From Dactylonectria macrodidyma (Eukaryota; Ascomycota; Sordariomycetes; Hypocreales; Nectriaceae): DNA of 64,000 nt. The position numbers and the translations under genes were made by a program. The DNA lies in the NCBI GenBank assembly GCA_020744425.1, contig JAGMUV010000004.1, positions 4,340,001-4,404,000 on the forward strand. The letters are read 5' to 3'. Below the pieces are notes generated by a model, which did not search any database, had not been told where the DNA came from, and saw nothing but the letters and a program-made list of their open reading frames with translations. Below, piece after piece: positions 1 to 10,185 of the stretch (the first letter of the stretch is position 1; each line of letters opens with the position of its first letter).

Positions 1-214
1 TGTGATTTTCTTGATCGCCACTTCTATTTCCCCCTTCTTGACGAGATATCTAGACGATTTGAGCAACAGGCTAACATCGTGCCCAATACTGACACCATCT
101 CAACGCCGATGGCACCCCACAGGATGCAGAACTTTTGAGGCTTTGTGTTCGTTCCATACTGCACACTAGCAGAACAGACCAACTGTGATGAGAGCTGATA
201 GCCGGAGTCGAAGA
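1..214. other. left edge, no gene recognised
   Basis: No open frame with recognisable protein features is visible here. The stretch lies downstream of the CMD-like gene, which is read leftwards, so it may hold that gene's 3' UTR. Confidence 0.4.
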
Positions 215-952
215 TCAGACATCGGGTTCCACCTCATCCACAGTGGGCACCTTGGTCAGCTTGACCTCGTAGAATGCCGCGATGGCTTGCACAGCATCCC
301 ATATAACCTGCACGTCGTTCTTAGAAACCCCAATGCGCCGGGTACCGCGGATATGCCAATGCGTCTCAGTGCGCAGATTCTGGCTCATGATGGCAGGGAG
401 CACGACAAGCTGCGTCTCAGTATCGTCGAGGACCTGGCGGTCGGAGAGGTACAGGCCGTATGTAATCTCCGTCGAGATCCACGCAAAGTCCTTGTGCGCG
501 TCGAAGAGGCCTATCGTGTCGTTGGCATTGCGCGTGTACACCTGACGGAACCAGCCCACCGCTCGCTCGTGGTTTGTTTGGTCTGCCTGCCAGCCCTCCC
601 GCGTGCAGCTCAGATCCTGATCTTCAGGCCTCTCTACCTCCATGATGGCCAGGATGGCCTCCAACGGCTTGCACACGCCCACCAAGGGTACCGACTTTAC
701 GAGTGCCTCCCGCAACCGCCGGACAAGTTCTTGCCGTGCCTCTGATTTTTCGTACTCGGGTTTTCTGACGATATAGAGGTAGAGCTCTTTAGCAGCCTCG
801 GGGTCGGGGCTGGCGGCTAGGCAAGCAATGGTGAGGATATACCACCGCTTGTCGCCGAGTTCGGTCCTTTTGAAGCTGTCCTCCACTTGCTTAAAAACTT
901 TGCATAGTTCCGGATCCAGGACCAAGTCCGTTTGGGGTTGAGAAGTCGCCAT
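215..952 (-). CDS. AhpD-like / carboxymuconolactone decarboxylase-like protein
   Basis: Single-exon gene of 245 residues. The start is the ATG at 952-950; an in-frame TTG just upstream is not needed. The protein is soluble and largely helical, with no signal peptide or membrane segment. Its middle section, around LEAILAIMEVERPED, and the histidine-containing helix that follows resemble fungal proteins of the carboxymuconolactone decarboxylase / AhpD superfamily. The CxxC pair of bacterial AhpD peroxidase partners is not visible, so peroxidase-type activity should not be assumed. The superfamily assignment comes from overall resemblance and the substrate is unknown. It stands alone, with about 1 kb of non-coding DNA upstream. 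Confidence 0.7.
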   Translation of the reverse strand: MATSQPQTDLVLDPELCKVFKQVEDSFKRTELGDKRWYILTIACLAASPDPEAAKELYLYIVRKPEYEKSEARQELVRRLREALVKSVPLVGVCKPLEAILAIMEVERPEDQDLSCTREGWQADQTNHERAVGWFRQVYTRNANDTIGLFDAHKDFAWISTEITYGLYLSDRQVLDDTETQLVVLPAIMSQNLRTETHWHIRGTRRIGVSKNDVQVIWDAVQAIAAFYEVKLTKVPTVDEVEPDV

Positions 953-1937
953 GGTCAATTGCTGGAGAGCAGATTATGAGTCACCGCAAGTCAGATGGGT
1001 TGAGGGGAAAGTAATCAAGGACATCACATTCAATGAATCTAGACGATATTCTGAAGGAACAACTATTTTTCCGTGCTTACATGTCAGCTTTCCACCGTGA
1101 TTCATCAACACATCTGTCGCGAGATAAGCCTGAACCCGAGCTGTGTCGTTGAGGACGTGAATTCTGATTGACCAACATTCTAACCGGTTTTCTATTCACC
1201 GCAATCAGCAACAATGCTAGAGATTTTCACGGCTCCATCACCATCACCACCTTGTACGATGGCGAAAAAATACCGGATTCGGCCTTAAAAAAAGCTTGTG
1301 GCTCTTCGACCCGCTTTCGTCGTCAAGGTCATGCAGTGTGATCAATAGAAGGACTTTCGAATGGCCTGGATTCTGTTTCTCCGATCCCATAAAGAGCTTC
1401 GATGGGCACGGCCGAAACGACAAACGCCATGCAAGCCTCATTCCTCACTCAGCCTATGCCTGAATAGCCTCAGATTTCGCCTCCCCCCACACACTTCTTG
1501 CTTATTGGCCCTTAGCCATCCACTGGTCTTCTCTTAAATTCGCCGGAGTCGTACTCACAACTAAGTTTCGTCTGCGGCCGAAACCGTCGAGATCTTGCAT
1601 CTTGCCGCATTCCTTGCAGGTCCAATTAGCTTAGTGGACTCAAGCCTCAGTGCATTGAGACCGCACAACGGCAATCTGAATCAGTCTCGGCTGTCGATTG
1701 TCAACGAGCCACGAACCCACCCGAGTGCAATTGGAAGCGAAGTCTAATTGAGAAATCGGGAACCCAGTACTGAGTTCAACAGGTACAAAGCAGCGTCGGT
1801 TCCCATCCGAAGTCAAGGCATTTTTGATCCCACGTCCACGAAGATTGTGTCGCTACACTACCGTGTCTCCTACGTTTCCTACCTCTTCAACCCCGACGAT
1901 AACGACCGCAATCACTCAGAGATTACCTACCATCAAC
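953..1937. other. intergenic, shared upstream region
   Basis: This separates two divergent genes, the CMD-like gene to the left and the small secreted protein to the right, so it should contain both promoters. Only short overlapping open frames without family signals are present. No clear TATA box was found. Confidence 0.5.
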
Positions 1938-2216
1938 ATGAAGACCTTCGCCACCCTCAAAGCCTTCGCCTTCACCTTATTCATCGGCGTCACCCTCGCG
2001 GCACCTGGCACCGCCAGCAGAAGCGATTCCGATTCAAATTCCAATGCCGGCAGCGCAGAGGTTGACCTGTCCAACGAATATGAGCTGCTCTTGAACCCTC
2101 CTGCAAAAATCGAAAAAATTGCAGCCGCTGCATCAGCGCACTTGAATGGCATCCCTCAGACCGATGTTGTCGAGATGACGGCGGCATCGACAACTGCGGC
2201 GTCAGCAACGGATTGA
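1938..2216 (+). CDS. small secreted protein, 92 residues
   Basis: The ATG at 1938 gives MKTFATLKAFAFTLFIGVTL followed by AAPGTAS, a textbook signal peptide with probable cleavage after about residue 22. The in-frame upstream extension lacks this signature, so the shorter start is preferred. The mature part is about 70 residues, begins with a Ser/Asp/Asn-rich stretch, then a helical segment around NEYELLLNPPAKIEKIAAA, and ends in Ala/Thr repeats. There is no cysteine, so it is not a disulfide-stabilised toxin-like fold. No family is recognised. Small secreted proteins of this kind are often listed as effector candidates in plant-associated fungi, but nothing here proves that role. Confidence 0.6.
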   Translation: MKTFATLKAFAFTLFIGVTLAAPGTASRSDSDSNSNAGSAEVDLSNEYELLLNPPAKIEKIAAAASAHLNGIPQTDVVEMTAASTTAASATD

Positions 2217-3887
2217 GGGCCAAATGGCTTGATGTTTCATATCATCAAAGCTGACATATCTCCAAGGTGTCACTGAGAGAGTAGGGATCCTTCGATGCGA
2301 TGCCTAGTGCAAACAAGAGCTCTAACAGAAGCCCAGGGTCTTGCCTGTATCACACTGTAAAGCCAACCAGAGGGTGGACGAAGGCCATTCATCATTAGGA
2401 AATTATATTAATAGAGAGTACTGAGGATGAGAGGGCGTTCTAATCCTGCGGCAATGTCATATTGAATAAGAGTCTTATTATCGGCTCCCGACTAGACCTG
2501 ATGTGTTTGCTTTCCCTTACGCTGGCTCATATCGATTCGATCAGCATTTGCACTCGCTAGGTAAGCCAAACTTAGTCTGGAGGGCTGCAGATCTATGTTC
2601 GAACCCTTGACCATTTTGCAACCTCGTCAACCACAACCTTATCAAACACATCCTTGACGAAGAGGAGAATATATTCAGAGAAGCATCATGTTCACTCAAT
2701 CAACATTTGATGGCTGACAATGTCTTATGTAACTCACTTGTGCATCAGTTTTCCAAACAGCTGTAGTTCCTAGGGCGAGTTGCTGATACAGAGACAAAAG
2801 ACACAATTTATTTACGGTTCTGGCATTTGTTGTCACAGTGATGTGTGTCAATGTTTCTCAGAAGATCTGTTGATCATATGCCTTGACGTGATCCGGACCT
2901 TGACGTGAAGGATGCATACGCATGCCCAGAAAGGACGGTGGGCCGAACCAGCCATGTCTGGGTATCCGATTTCTTAGAGAGCGCTGCGGAATAAGATGAA
3001 ATCTGATAAGAACCACTCTTGAACCTGCATCATACACGCCTTGACCTACCCTGGAGCCCTAGGATAGGCCCGACCGTTACACTTCTGAACTGATTAAGGC
3101 CTCACGAGGTATTTTTGCAAATTTTGTGCAACACATTGTAGTCTGCAGTTGGTCAGCATTAAAGACTATCACAGAGTAGTAACTCATAGGGAGCTGCTTG
3201 GCGGGGCTAGACGGCAAGTGACTCTAGAGGTGCTCAAAGCCCTCTCCACTGAGACGCTAGTCAAGATTCGCCATCTCCAAAGTGAGGGGTTCTCGTTGAA
3301 GGTGTAAGGTTACCTCGGACATAAAGATGCTATTTCCCCGTGCTTCTCCACAGCATTCGGCGCAAATGAGACTCTCGCCGAAATTCAACGCTTGCCGAGT
3401 CTTTGGCCGTATTGGCCAACGTATGATGCCATGTGGAGAGGGAATAGTCATGTGGATAGGGAATAAATGCATGCCTCCATACCAAATAGCCGACTCGGCG
3501 TTCTCGGCAATTTGAAGTTGGATAACCAACTAAGCGATTGCGTGCATCTCTTTCCACGCAAGCAGGATATCCCGAGACTCGCTCAACGTCATCACAACAC
3601 ATTCACATACTATTAGCAACGATAGAGTATTGACACAACGCCCAATTGGGCGAAAGCTCTCCTTCACTGTGTCTAAAGCCGTTGGCAAGCTTCTCGCTGG
3701 CCAGTGTACTGCCACCATGAAGCGTGTTCGTCCAGTTGAATATCGGCGTTATGCTGATGCCTACTAAATTATCCCCATTAGGTGGGGTTACACACCACTA
3801 GTCACACGTACGCGATCTCCTTTTGCGCTGAGATACTACCTCGGAAAGTTTTCCCTCAACTACAATGTTGCGAGGCGTGGTTCCGTG
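2217..3887. other. intergenic, no gene recognised
   Basis: About 1.7 kb without a supportable gene. Several short overlapping open frames on both strands between 3257 and 3718 show no signal peptide, motif or plausible splice extension. The right end should carry the promoter of the MFS gene. Confidence 0.5.
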
Positions 3888-5443
3888 ATGGCTTCGCTAT
3901 GGCAACAAGGCGGGACGCAACCAGGTCACCAAAATCCGTCCTGCCCACCCACGGTTGCTGGCACGGAGAGCGTGCTGGGCCAAGGACGAAAGTACTCAAT
4001 TTTGTTCATTGTCAGTTGGAATACCCTTGTCGTGACATTCTCCAGCACTTCGCTATTGGTAGCCACACCCGAAATTGCCGCAAGCCTCAAAACCACTTCC
4101 CAAATCCTCAACGTCACCAATGCCGGTGTCCTCGTCGCCATGGGTTGCTCCTCAATGATATGGTCTCCTTTAGCCGAAATCTTGAGCAGACGGCACAGCT
4201 ACAACGCAGCAATCATCGTCATGGTGGCATCTTCGATTGGGACTGCCCTCGCCCCTAATATGGTGACTTTTACGGCCACGAGAGTCCTATCAGGCCTTAC
4301 GGGCACATATTTCATGGTTGCTGGGCAGACAATCATCGCGGATATCTTCAACCCCCTGGTTCGTGGCAGAGCTGTTGGCTGCATGCAGGTCGGAAGTGTG
4401 GCCGGTACAGCTATCGGTAGGACTTCAAAATTCTGTGTCTGCTATTCTGGACTATATACTAATTGCGGCTCCAGGACCATGCATTAGTGGCGTTATTGTC
4501 ACCTTTAGTCACTGGCGGAGCATTTATTACCTTCAGGTAGCAATGTCCGCGTTTGGACTGGTTCTTTCCATCATTTTCATCCCTTCCATCAGATGCGAAG
4601 TCGACCAGCTCCACGGAGAGGTCTCACGTGAAAATCTTTCCGTCTTCGAAATTATCAAGAGATTCGACCCTACCAAGATATTGAAGCAGTTCTTTCGACC
4701 ACAGGTGTTCCTTGCGGATTTGACGTGCGGGTTCCTAGCTGTCTCGCAATATGGACTACTCACATCTGTAAGATCCATCGTGAACCCCCGGTTCCACTTG
4801 AAGACGCCGCTCGTTAGTGGGCTCTTTTACATCGCGCCGGGCATGGGGTTTATAGCCGGGAGTATTATCGGCGGTCATTTTTCGGACCGTACCGTGAAAT
4901 ATTATCTCGCGAAACGTGAGGGCATGCGTCTCCCGAAAGACCGTTTGAATAGTGGACTTGTCTATATGCTCATTATTTTGCCAATCTCTCTACTCCTCTA
5001 CGGATGGGGTTTGGAAAAGAAATTTGGGGGATTGGCTCTGCCGATCATCATGGCTTTTTGGATCGGCGTCGGTCTTCTGGGAGCCTGGAATGGTCTCAAC
5101 ACATACACCGCCGGTGAGTAAATAAATGGCGGGGTTTTGTTTTTTAGAGATGTACTGATCAGATGCAGAGGTCTTCCCGGCTGAAAGGTCGGAAGTTGTG
5201 TGCAGCAAGTACATTTTGCAGTATATTTTTGGAGCGGCTAGTACCGCAGCCATTATTCCTCTGCTGGAGACTGTAGGGGTTGGATGGGGTTTCACGATAT
5301 GTAAGTGACAAAGCCACGATTGACGACATTCGGGCAAGCCTGATTTGAATCTAGTTGCAATTTTCAAATGTTTGGGTTGCTTCTTGATTGTTGTCATTGC
5401 CAGACTAGCACCAGATACTGGAATCTGGGAGTATAAGGGCTGA
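3888..5443 (+). CDS. MFS transporter, DHA1-like (multidrug/H+ antiporter type)
   Basis: Four exons, 3888-4416, 4475-5113, 5169-5300 and 5355-5443, join in frame to 462 residues, close to the usual family length. Intron 1 carries a TACTAAT branch site. The protein has a short hydrophilic N-terminus, about twelve hydrophobic segments, an RRHSYNAA loop after TM2, and LSGLTGTYFMVAGQTIIADI in the TM4-5 region typical of fungal DHA1 carriers. The C-terminal half contains AGSIIGGHFSDRTVKYYLAK and the late AEVFPAERSEV motif. Such carriers export drugs or metabolites by proton antiport at the plasma membrane; the substrate cannot be predicted. The ATG at 3888 is the first in-frame Met; a GTG one codon earlier is not a plausible start. 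Confidence 0.85.
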
Positions 5444-5816
5444 AACTTAGTGGAAGAGCAGACGGCCTTTCCAGGTGGTGGTAGTGGTCGCAGGCTGCGG
5501 GCTTATTGGGTTCCTTTCGGAGCACCTTCTGTTTTCCCGTGTTCGAAATTACAGTCACCGCCAAGGTTGATGGTCAAGCTTTCAGGGTTACATTGACGAT
5601 GATAAGCAAATCTACGGGTTATGAGTGGCCAGACGCGGTCAATAAAGTGGAGATGAGTAGACCCTAGAACGAAGCCAATGTACACAGCCATACAGCCAAG
5701 GCATGCTGACTGTGGAAATTATCCCCTTATTTTATGATTTCAGACTGACGTGGACCTTTTCTCAACAATCTTTCCTCACTAAATACACAGAAAAAGTGAG
5801 GTTGGCGAGCAGCTTC
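5444..5816. other. intergenic, GH12 upstream region
   Basis: About 370 bases between two co-directional genes. It should hold the 3' end of the MFS transcript and the GH12 promoter. No TATA box or repeat stands out. Confidence 0.4.
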
Positions 5817-6997
5817 ATGAGAATCGCCATGAGAATCGCCATGAGAAGAAATTCTCTTCTTCGCAGCGTGGCTCTGCTGTTACTGCGCGCGATCACGGTC
5901 CAGAGCGAGTCTTCCGAAGATGGCGCGATTATTTGCGACAAGGAGCGAATAGGTGGCTATAACGAGTCTTTGATGTGTGAGTACAAAATTCGAATCCTTG
6001 GCTGAGCAGCGAACTCACTCTGTATGCTCAGATTATCCAAATGGTTGGAATGAAAAGAGTCCAGAAGATGGCTTCGTCTGTATGTCCGTCTACAACAGCA
6101 CTCCCGCGTACGACGCGACGTGGAACTGGGGCGCAAACATCCAGGATGTGCATTCGTTCCCGTACGTGCGATTTGGGCACCAGGACCTCCCCATGCGTCT
6201 CAGCAGCATGCGCTCGATCCGATTATCGACTGAGTGGATCATGACGCCCGGCGCCCTGGACGAGCTACCGCGCACCTTTAGTAGTTCTGCGTGGGACGAC
6301 AATAAGGGGACGCTGGAGACCAACAACGTCGAGGCCAACGCGGCTTGGGACTTTTTCCTCGACAATGATCGCAACACGACACTCTACCCTCAAGAGGCCG
6401 CCATCGAGTTCATGGTCTGGCTTGGAAGCGTGGGCGATCCCTGGTGGTTGGGTAGGCTGAATCGCACAATCCTGGCCAATGTTTCGCTGGGAGATGCCGA
6501 GTTGTGAGTTTCCCCATCTTGTCGCTACTCAATAGCTGCGTATGTCTGTGTAATTTGGACAATTGCTTACCATTATTAGTTCGTTGTACTATGGACGCAA
6601 TTCGGGTGGCACTCATGTCTTTACGGCGGTGCCCCGCGATGGCGAGGACATTCTCTCTATCGACGAAGACTTCTATCCCCTCTTTGAGTTCATTCTCGAG
6701 CAGGCGCACAACCATCCTGACACTCCCGATGATCTGCCAAAGGACCCGTACCTAGGCATCGTAGAGTTTGGCTCTGAAACCTGGTTCTCCGAAGGAAATG
6801 TCACATTCACAGCCGCGAATTTTGCCATGGAGCTGGATGGAGACGTGGAGGAGACGTCGAGCGACGACGGCGACACCGATGGAGACGACACGTCAAATGA
6901 GGATGAGGATGACGAGAACCAAGCTGTGGTGATGGCTAGGTTACCAGTGTTTGGATATACCATGGCCATTGGGTTGATGGTCAACGCTCTGTGGTAG
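5817..6997 (+). CDS. GH12 endoglucanase/xyloglucanase-like, GPI-anchored
   Basis: Three exons, 5817-5976, 6032-6503 and 6580-6997, give 349 residues. The order is signal peptide (about residues 1-30), a GH12 catalytic domain (about 40-295), an acidic Asp/Ser/Glu linker (about 295-322) and a hydrophobic C-terminal tail fitting a GPI-anchor signal. GH12 signatures are NGWNEKSPEDGFVC, TWNWG near 83-87 and AAIEFMVWLGSVG, where E179 matches the family nucleophile. GSETWFSEGNVTFTA places E277 as the likely acid/base. GH12 enzymes cleave beta-1,4-glucan or xyloglucan. The GPI tail and acidic linker are unusual, since GH12 enzymes are commonly soluble secreted proteins of about 240 residues. Three in-frame Met codons lie in a 12-base tandem repeat at the start, so the exact initiator is uncertain. 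Confidence 0.85.
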
Positions 6998-7508
6998 TGA
7001 GCCCGTGAATTGATTCACTATGTACGATTATTTGCCAGGAAAAGTCGGTGATGTAGAACGTCTTATGTATCAACATTTTGGGGTTCGGTCTGATTGATGT
7101 GTTTGACGTGGCCAAGAATTGAGAGCTATCTGGCTGAGTACGACCAACCAAAGTGGTGAAAGATTTTTGTGACTGCGTGGACGCCCGAATGCTCTGCCTC
7201 ATAACCGTACTCAGTAATTATGTTTGAAGCATCATCTTGCATCATCCTTGCATGGGCTTGGGCCAATGATCCACCCGTACCTCGACGCTTGCTTGATGCA
7301 CTCAGGCGCGCCTAGCTGACGTGTTTCATCATCAGGCTACGTGAGTGCAGCTGAACTGGGGAATTCCATCATCTTCATACGCGGGGATCCTGAATTTGTT
7401 GTTCCCCACTCTCTCTCACCGTCTTAGAAATAGTTGGCGCACGCCACTGTGCACGAACTACCTCACTTTTGCATCATCGTGGTTTTGCGCACAGCCTATT
7501 TACGCAGC
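6998..7508. other. intergenic, no gene recognised
   Basis: About 510 bases between two co-directional genes. Short open frames here do not connect to the neighbouring exons. No repeat or clear promoter element was found. Confidence 0.4.
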
Positions 7509-9932
7509 ATGCCGTTCTGGAAGAAGAAATGGTCTAGCTCCTCCAGGTCATTTCTGTGCCTTGCCCGTAACACTGATAGACTAGACATGGCCGCTGACCT
7601 GCGACCAGGAAGAAAAATGCCTCCTCGCCAAAGGAGACGCCACCAGAAACGGCCACCACGACGACCTCGGCGACTACCTCTTCAGCTGTGCCGCAGCAAG
7701 ATCCCTCGCCCGTTGTAACTGAAAGAACTAACCCAGAGATTGCTACGACCCCAAACTCTGCTTCTGCTACCCAGACCGACCCTTTGGTCCCCATCAGTAC
7801 GCGGAAAGCTGACTCTGTGACAAAGACCTCAAGTAATCTGACATGTCCTAGCGTTATCTTCATCTCCCGCTTCACTAAATCAAACCACCACCTATCGCCC
7901 ACCAGCCCAAGATGACATCTTGTATCAACACCTGACGACACTAACTGAAGTCTCCCCACTCAACAGCACCAACCTGCCGTCTCCGACACTAGGTCAGCAG
8001 CGGTTTTCGCAGGCGTTGCTGACAGCATTAATCCCGCTAAGACACGGCGCACTGCACCTGAAGCTAGTCGACGGGACAAACCAGATAGTCGAACCCTTTC
8101 CTGCTTTCTGGGGCCGAACCAACTTTGAAGCACTTTCGCTTGATCAACCCTCGTCACCAGCGCCACATCCTTCATGGGGTGCGCTTCTTCTCCTCAGGTT
8201 TTGGAAAGGCAATCTGACAATTTGCAGAACAGTACAAATGGCATCCGCAATCGCGCCCGACCGTCAGCTTCCTCGAGTCTGATCATGAGATGATAGCAGG
8301 TTATGATGGCTTCCACTTGGGTACTCTCAGCATCCGAGGCTACGTCTATGAGTATCGACGACAGATGATGCTTGAGAACCCGCAACCAAGTCAGAAAGTT
8401 GAGTTCACAGGCTCATCTCCACCTACGAGTCTAGCTCCTGTCGTGAGAAAAGTGCAGCTCTTGCAAGGTGACATGAACATCGAGTCTGACGACACAGTAT
8501 TGGACAAGATCATAAGTTTGGGAAGGTGAGTATCCCTTGCTTTTACTCATGAGGCCTGTCTAATACCTTTGAAAGGACAATCAAGGCAGTATCCAGTGCC
8601 GCTACGCTGCAGCTGAGTCCTCCAAGCAATTTGACCGATTTCCTCGCCGCCGGATACTACGCTGCCCACTTCATTGGCAAAACAGATCTCACTCATACGC
8701 ATTTTCTCTATCACATTCAACTTGGGCTAGAGCTGGATAGGCAACTGAGAAGGTTGGGTTCGCACCCTGCGTATTCCGGACACATCCAGGCGACACCGTC
8801 GGCTTGCGCCTTGATCATCATTGCTCAACTCTGGACAGAAAATGTCTCCGTTCAATTAACAGGTATAGGCGACAAATGCGCCTTGGAACTGAAGCACTTT
8901 GGGCCTCGGATAGAGGGACTCATACAATTCGCCGAGTCAATTGATTGGCCCTATATCGATGAAGCAAAACGACACATTGTTGGGCTTCTTGACGAAGTGC
9001 GTTCACCGACTGGGGCAATGCATCCTTACCTCTGGGACTGGCTCTTTGGGCTGGTCTTGCCTGGGAAACCCTTTAGACATCGCATACTCAGCTGCTTGAT
9101 TATCGCATGCCCTTCAACAAGGCGTCTCGGAGCCGTCCCATCCTATGGCGACGGTCTCGTCCTAGGCGGCAAGAGCTATTGGCCAAAGTCTACAGTTCTC
9201 GGGCGTGTGCTTGCAGGCTTGAAAGATGCAAAGTCCACTTGCGGCTGGGTTGGACCTTTGCCAGCCCCAGATGGATGTGACAACACATGGATTGCAGTGT
9301 TCGCCCCGTCTGTCGACCTCGTACCACCGGTACAAGACGACTCCATCGCAACATTCGTGGAAGATATCCAACTCACTGAAGCAGAACTTCTTGAAGGCCC
9401 GGAAGACCAATGGAGAGAAATTGCAGATCGCACAAACTGGACTTCGCCAGGCACACTACCAGTACGTTCTCCCTGTAAAGGGGACTACGCATTAGGAATC
9501 AACTTGAAAGCTATTCGACTTGGAAAACTGCAAATCCCTGGAGCTACTCAGGTACTATATGGGGCTGGATTGGAGTTTAATTGCTACGGACAGACGGTCA
9601 CGTTCATACTAAACTCAAACCCGGTGTTCGTGCACGTTCCAAAATGCCTTGGAACGACACACCCAATACACAGACACCTTACCGACAAGTTATTCAAGGG
9701 AATCGTACCAGCAAGAGACTTGAACAACGGGGCCACAATTCCGAATGGCGATGCTCTGATCATTATTGACGCGACGGAGCCAAACGAGGAAGCCATGGCG
9801 AGGGCCTGGTGCGCTGAGAATAGAAGACATGCTGTTGTGAGGAAGAATGGCATTGGCTGTTTCGCATGTGCTACGAGAATGGCTGTGAGGAAAACTGGAC
9901 TAGGGTTCAATGTGCTCATCTGGTGCAAATAG
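7509..9932 (+). CDS. conserved-looking fungal protein of unknown function, 727 residues
   Basis: Five exons, 7509-7546, 7609-7832, 7912-8178, 8228-8525 and 8576-9932, join in frame to 727 residues. The first donor is weak (GTCATT), so the N-terminus is the least certain part. The protein opens with a basic stretch (MPFWKKKW), then a long Ser/Thr/Pro-rich, probably disordered region to about residue 85. The rest looks folded, with no signal peptide or clear membrane segment. Strong patterns include LHLKLVDGTNQIVEPFPAFW, GYDGFHLGTLSIRGYVYEYR, STVLGRVLAGLKDAKSTCGW and a C-terminal Cys-containing segment ending LGFNVLIWCK. I do not recognise a catalogued domain. The consistent splicing argues for a real gene. 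Confidence 0.65.
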
Positions 9933-10185
9933 GCAAGATGCAGATCCTTCTGAGCCCTTGCGACTTGGGTATCATGGAACACATACTACCGCAATAGAGA
10001 TCAATCCTTCTCCTGGCGAAATGGGCGTTGTAGTTACGGTCGTCTGAGTAACGGAGAGCTGGTAGGTGCTGCCATCTACCGGCACTAGTTTCACTTCTGA
10101 AGAAGATATACATATCCTTTCATTGCCAACTCTGTAGTCTCCGCAAAGCGCCACCAGTATCCAACCGTGATATGAAGTCTAATAT

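Noticed and set aside
3257..3718. Overlapping minus-strand frames of 62-90 codons
   Set aside because: Three overlapping frames with no motif; typical chance frames in non-coding DNA.
9972..10154. 60-codon minus-strand frame just after the GH55 stop
   Set aside because: The GH55 coding region ends naturally in GGDVGRYTE and stop, so this is most likely 3' UTR.
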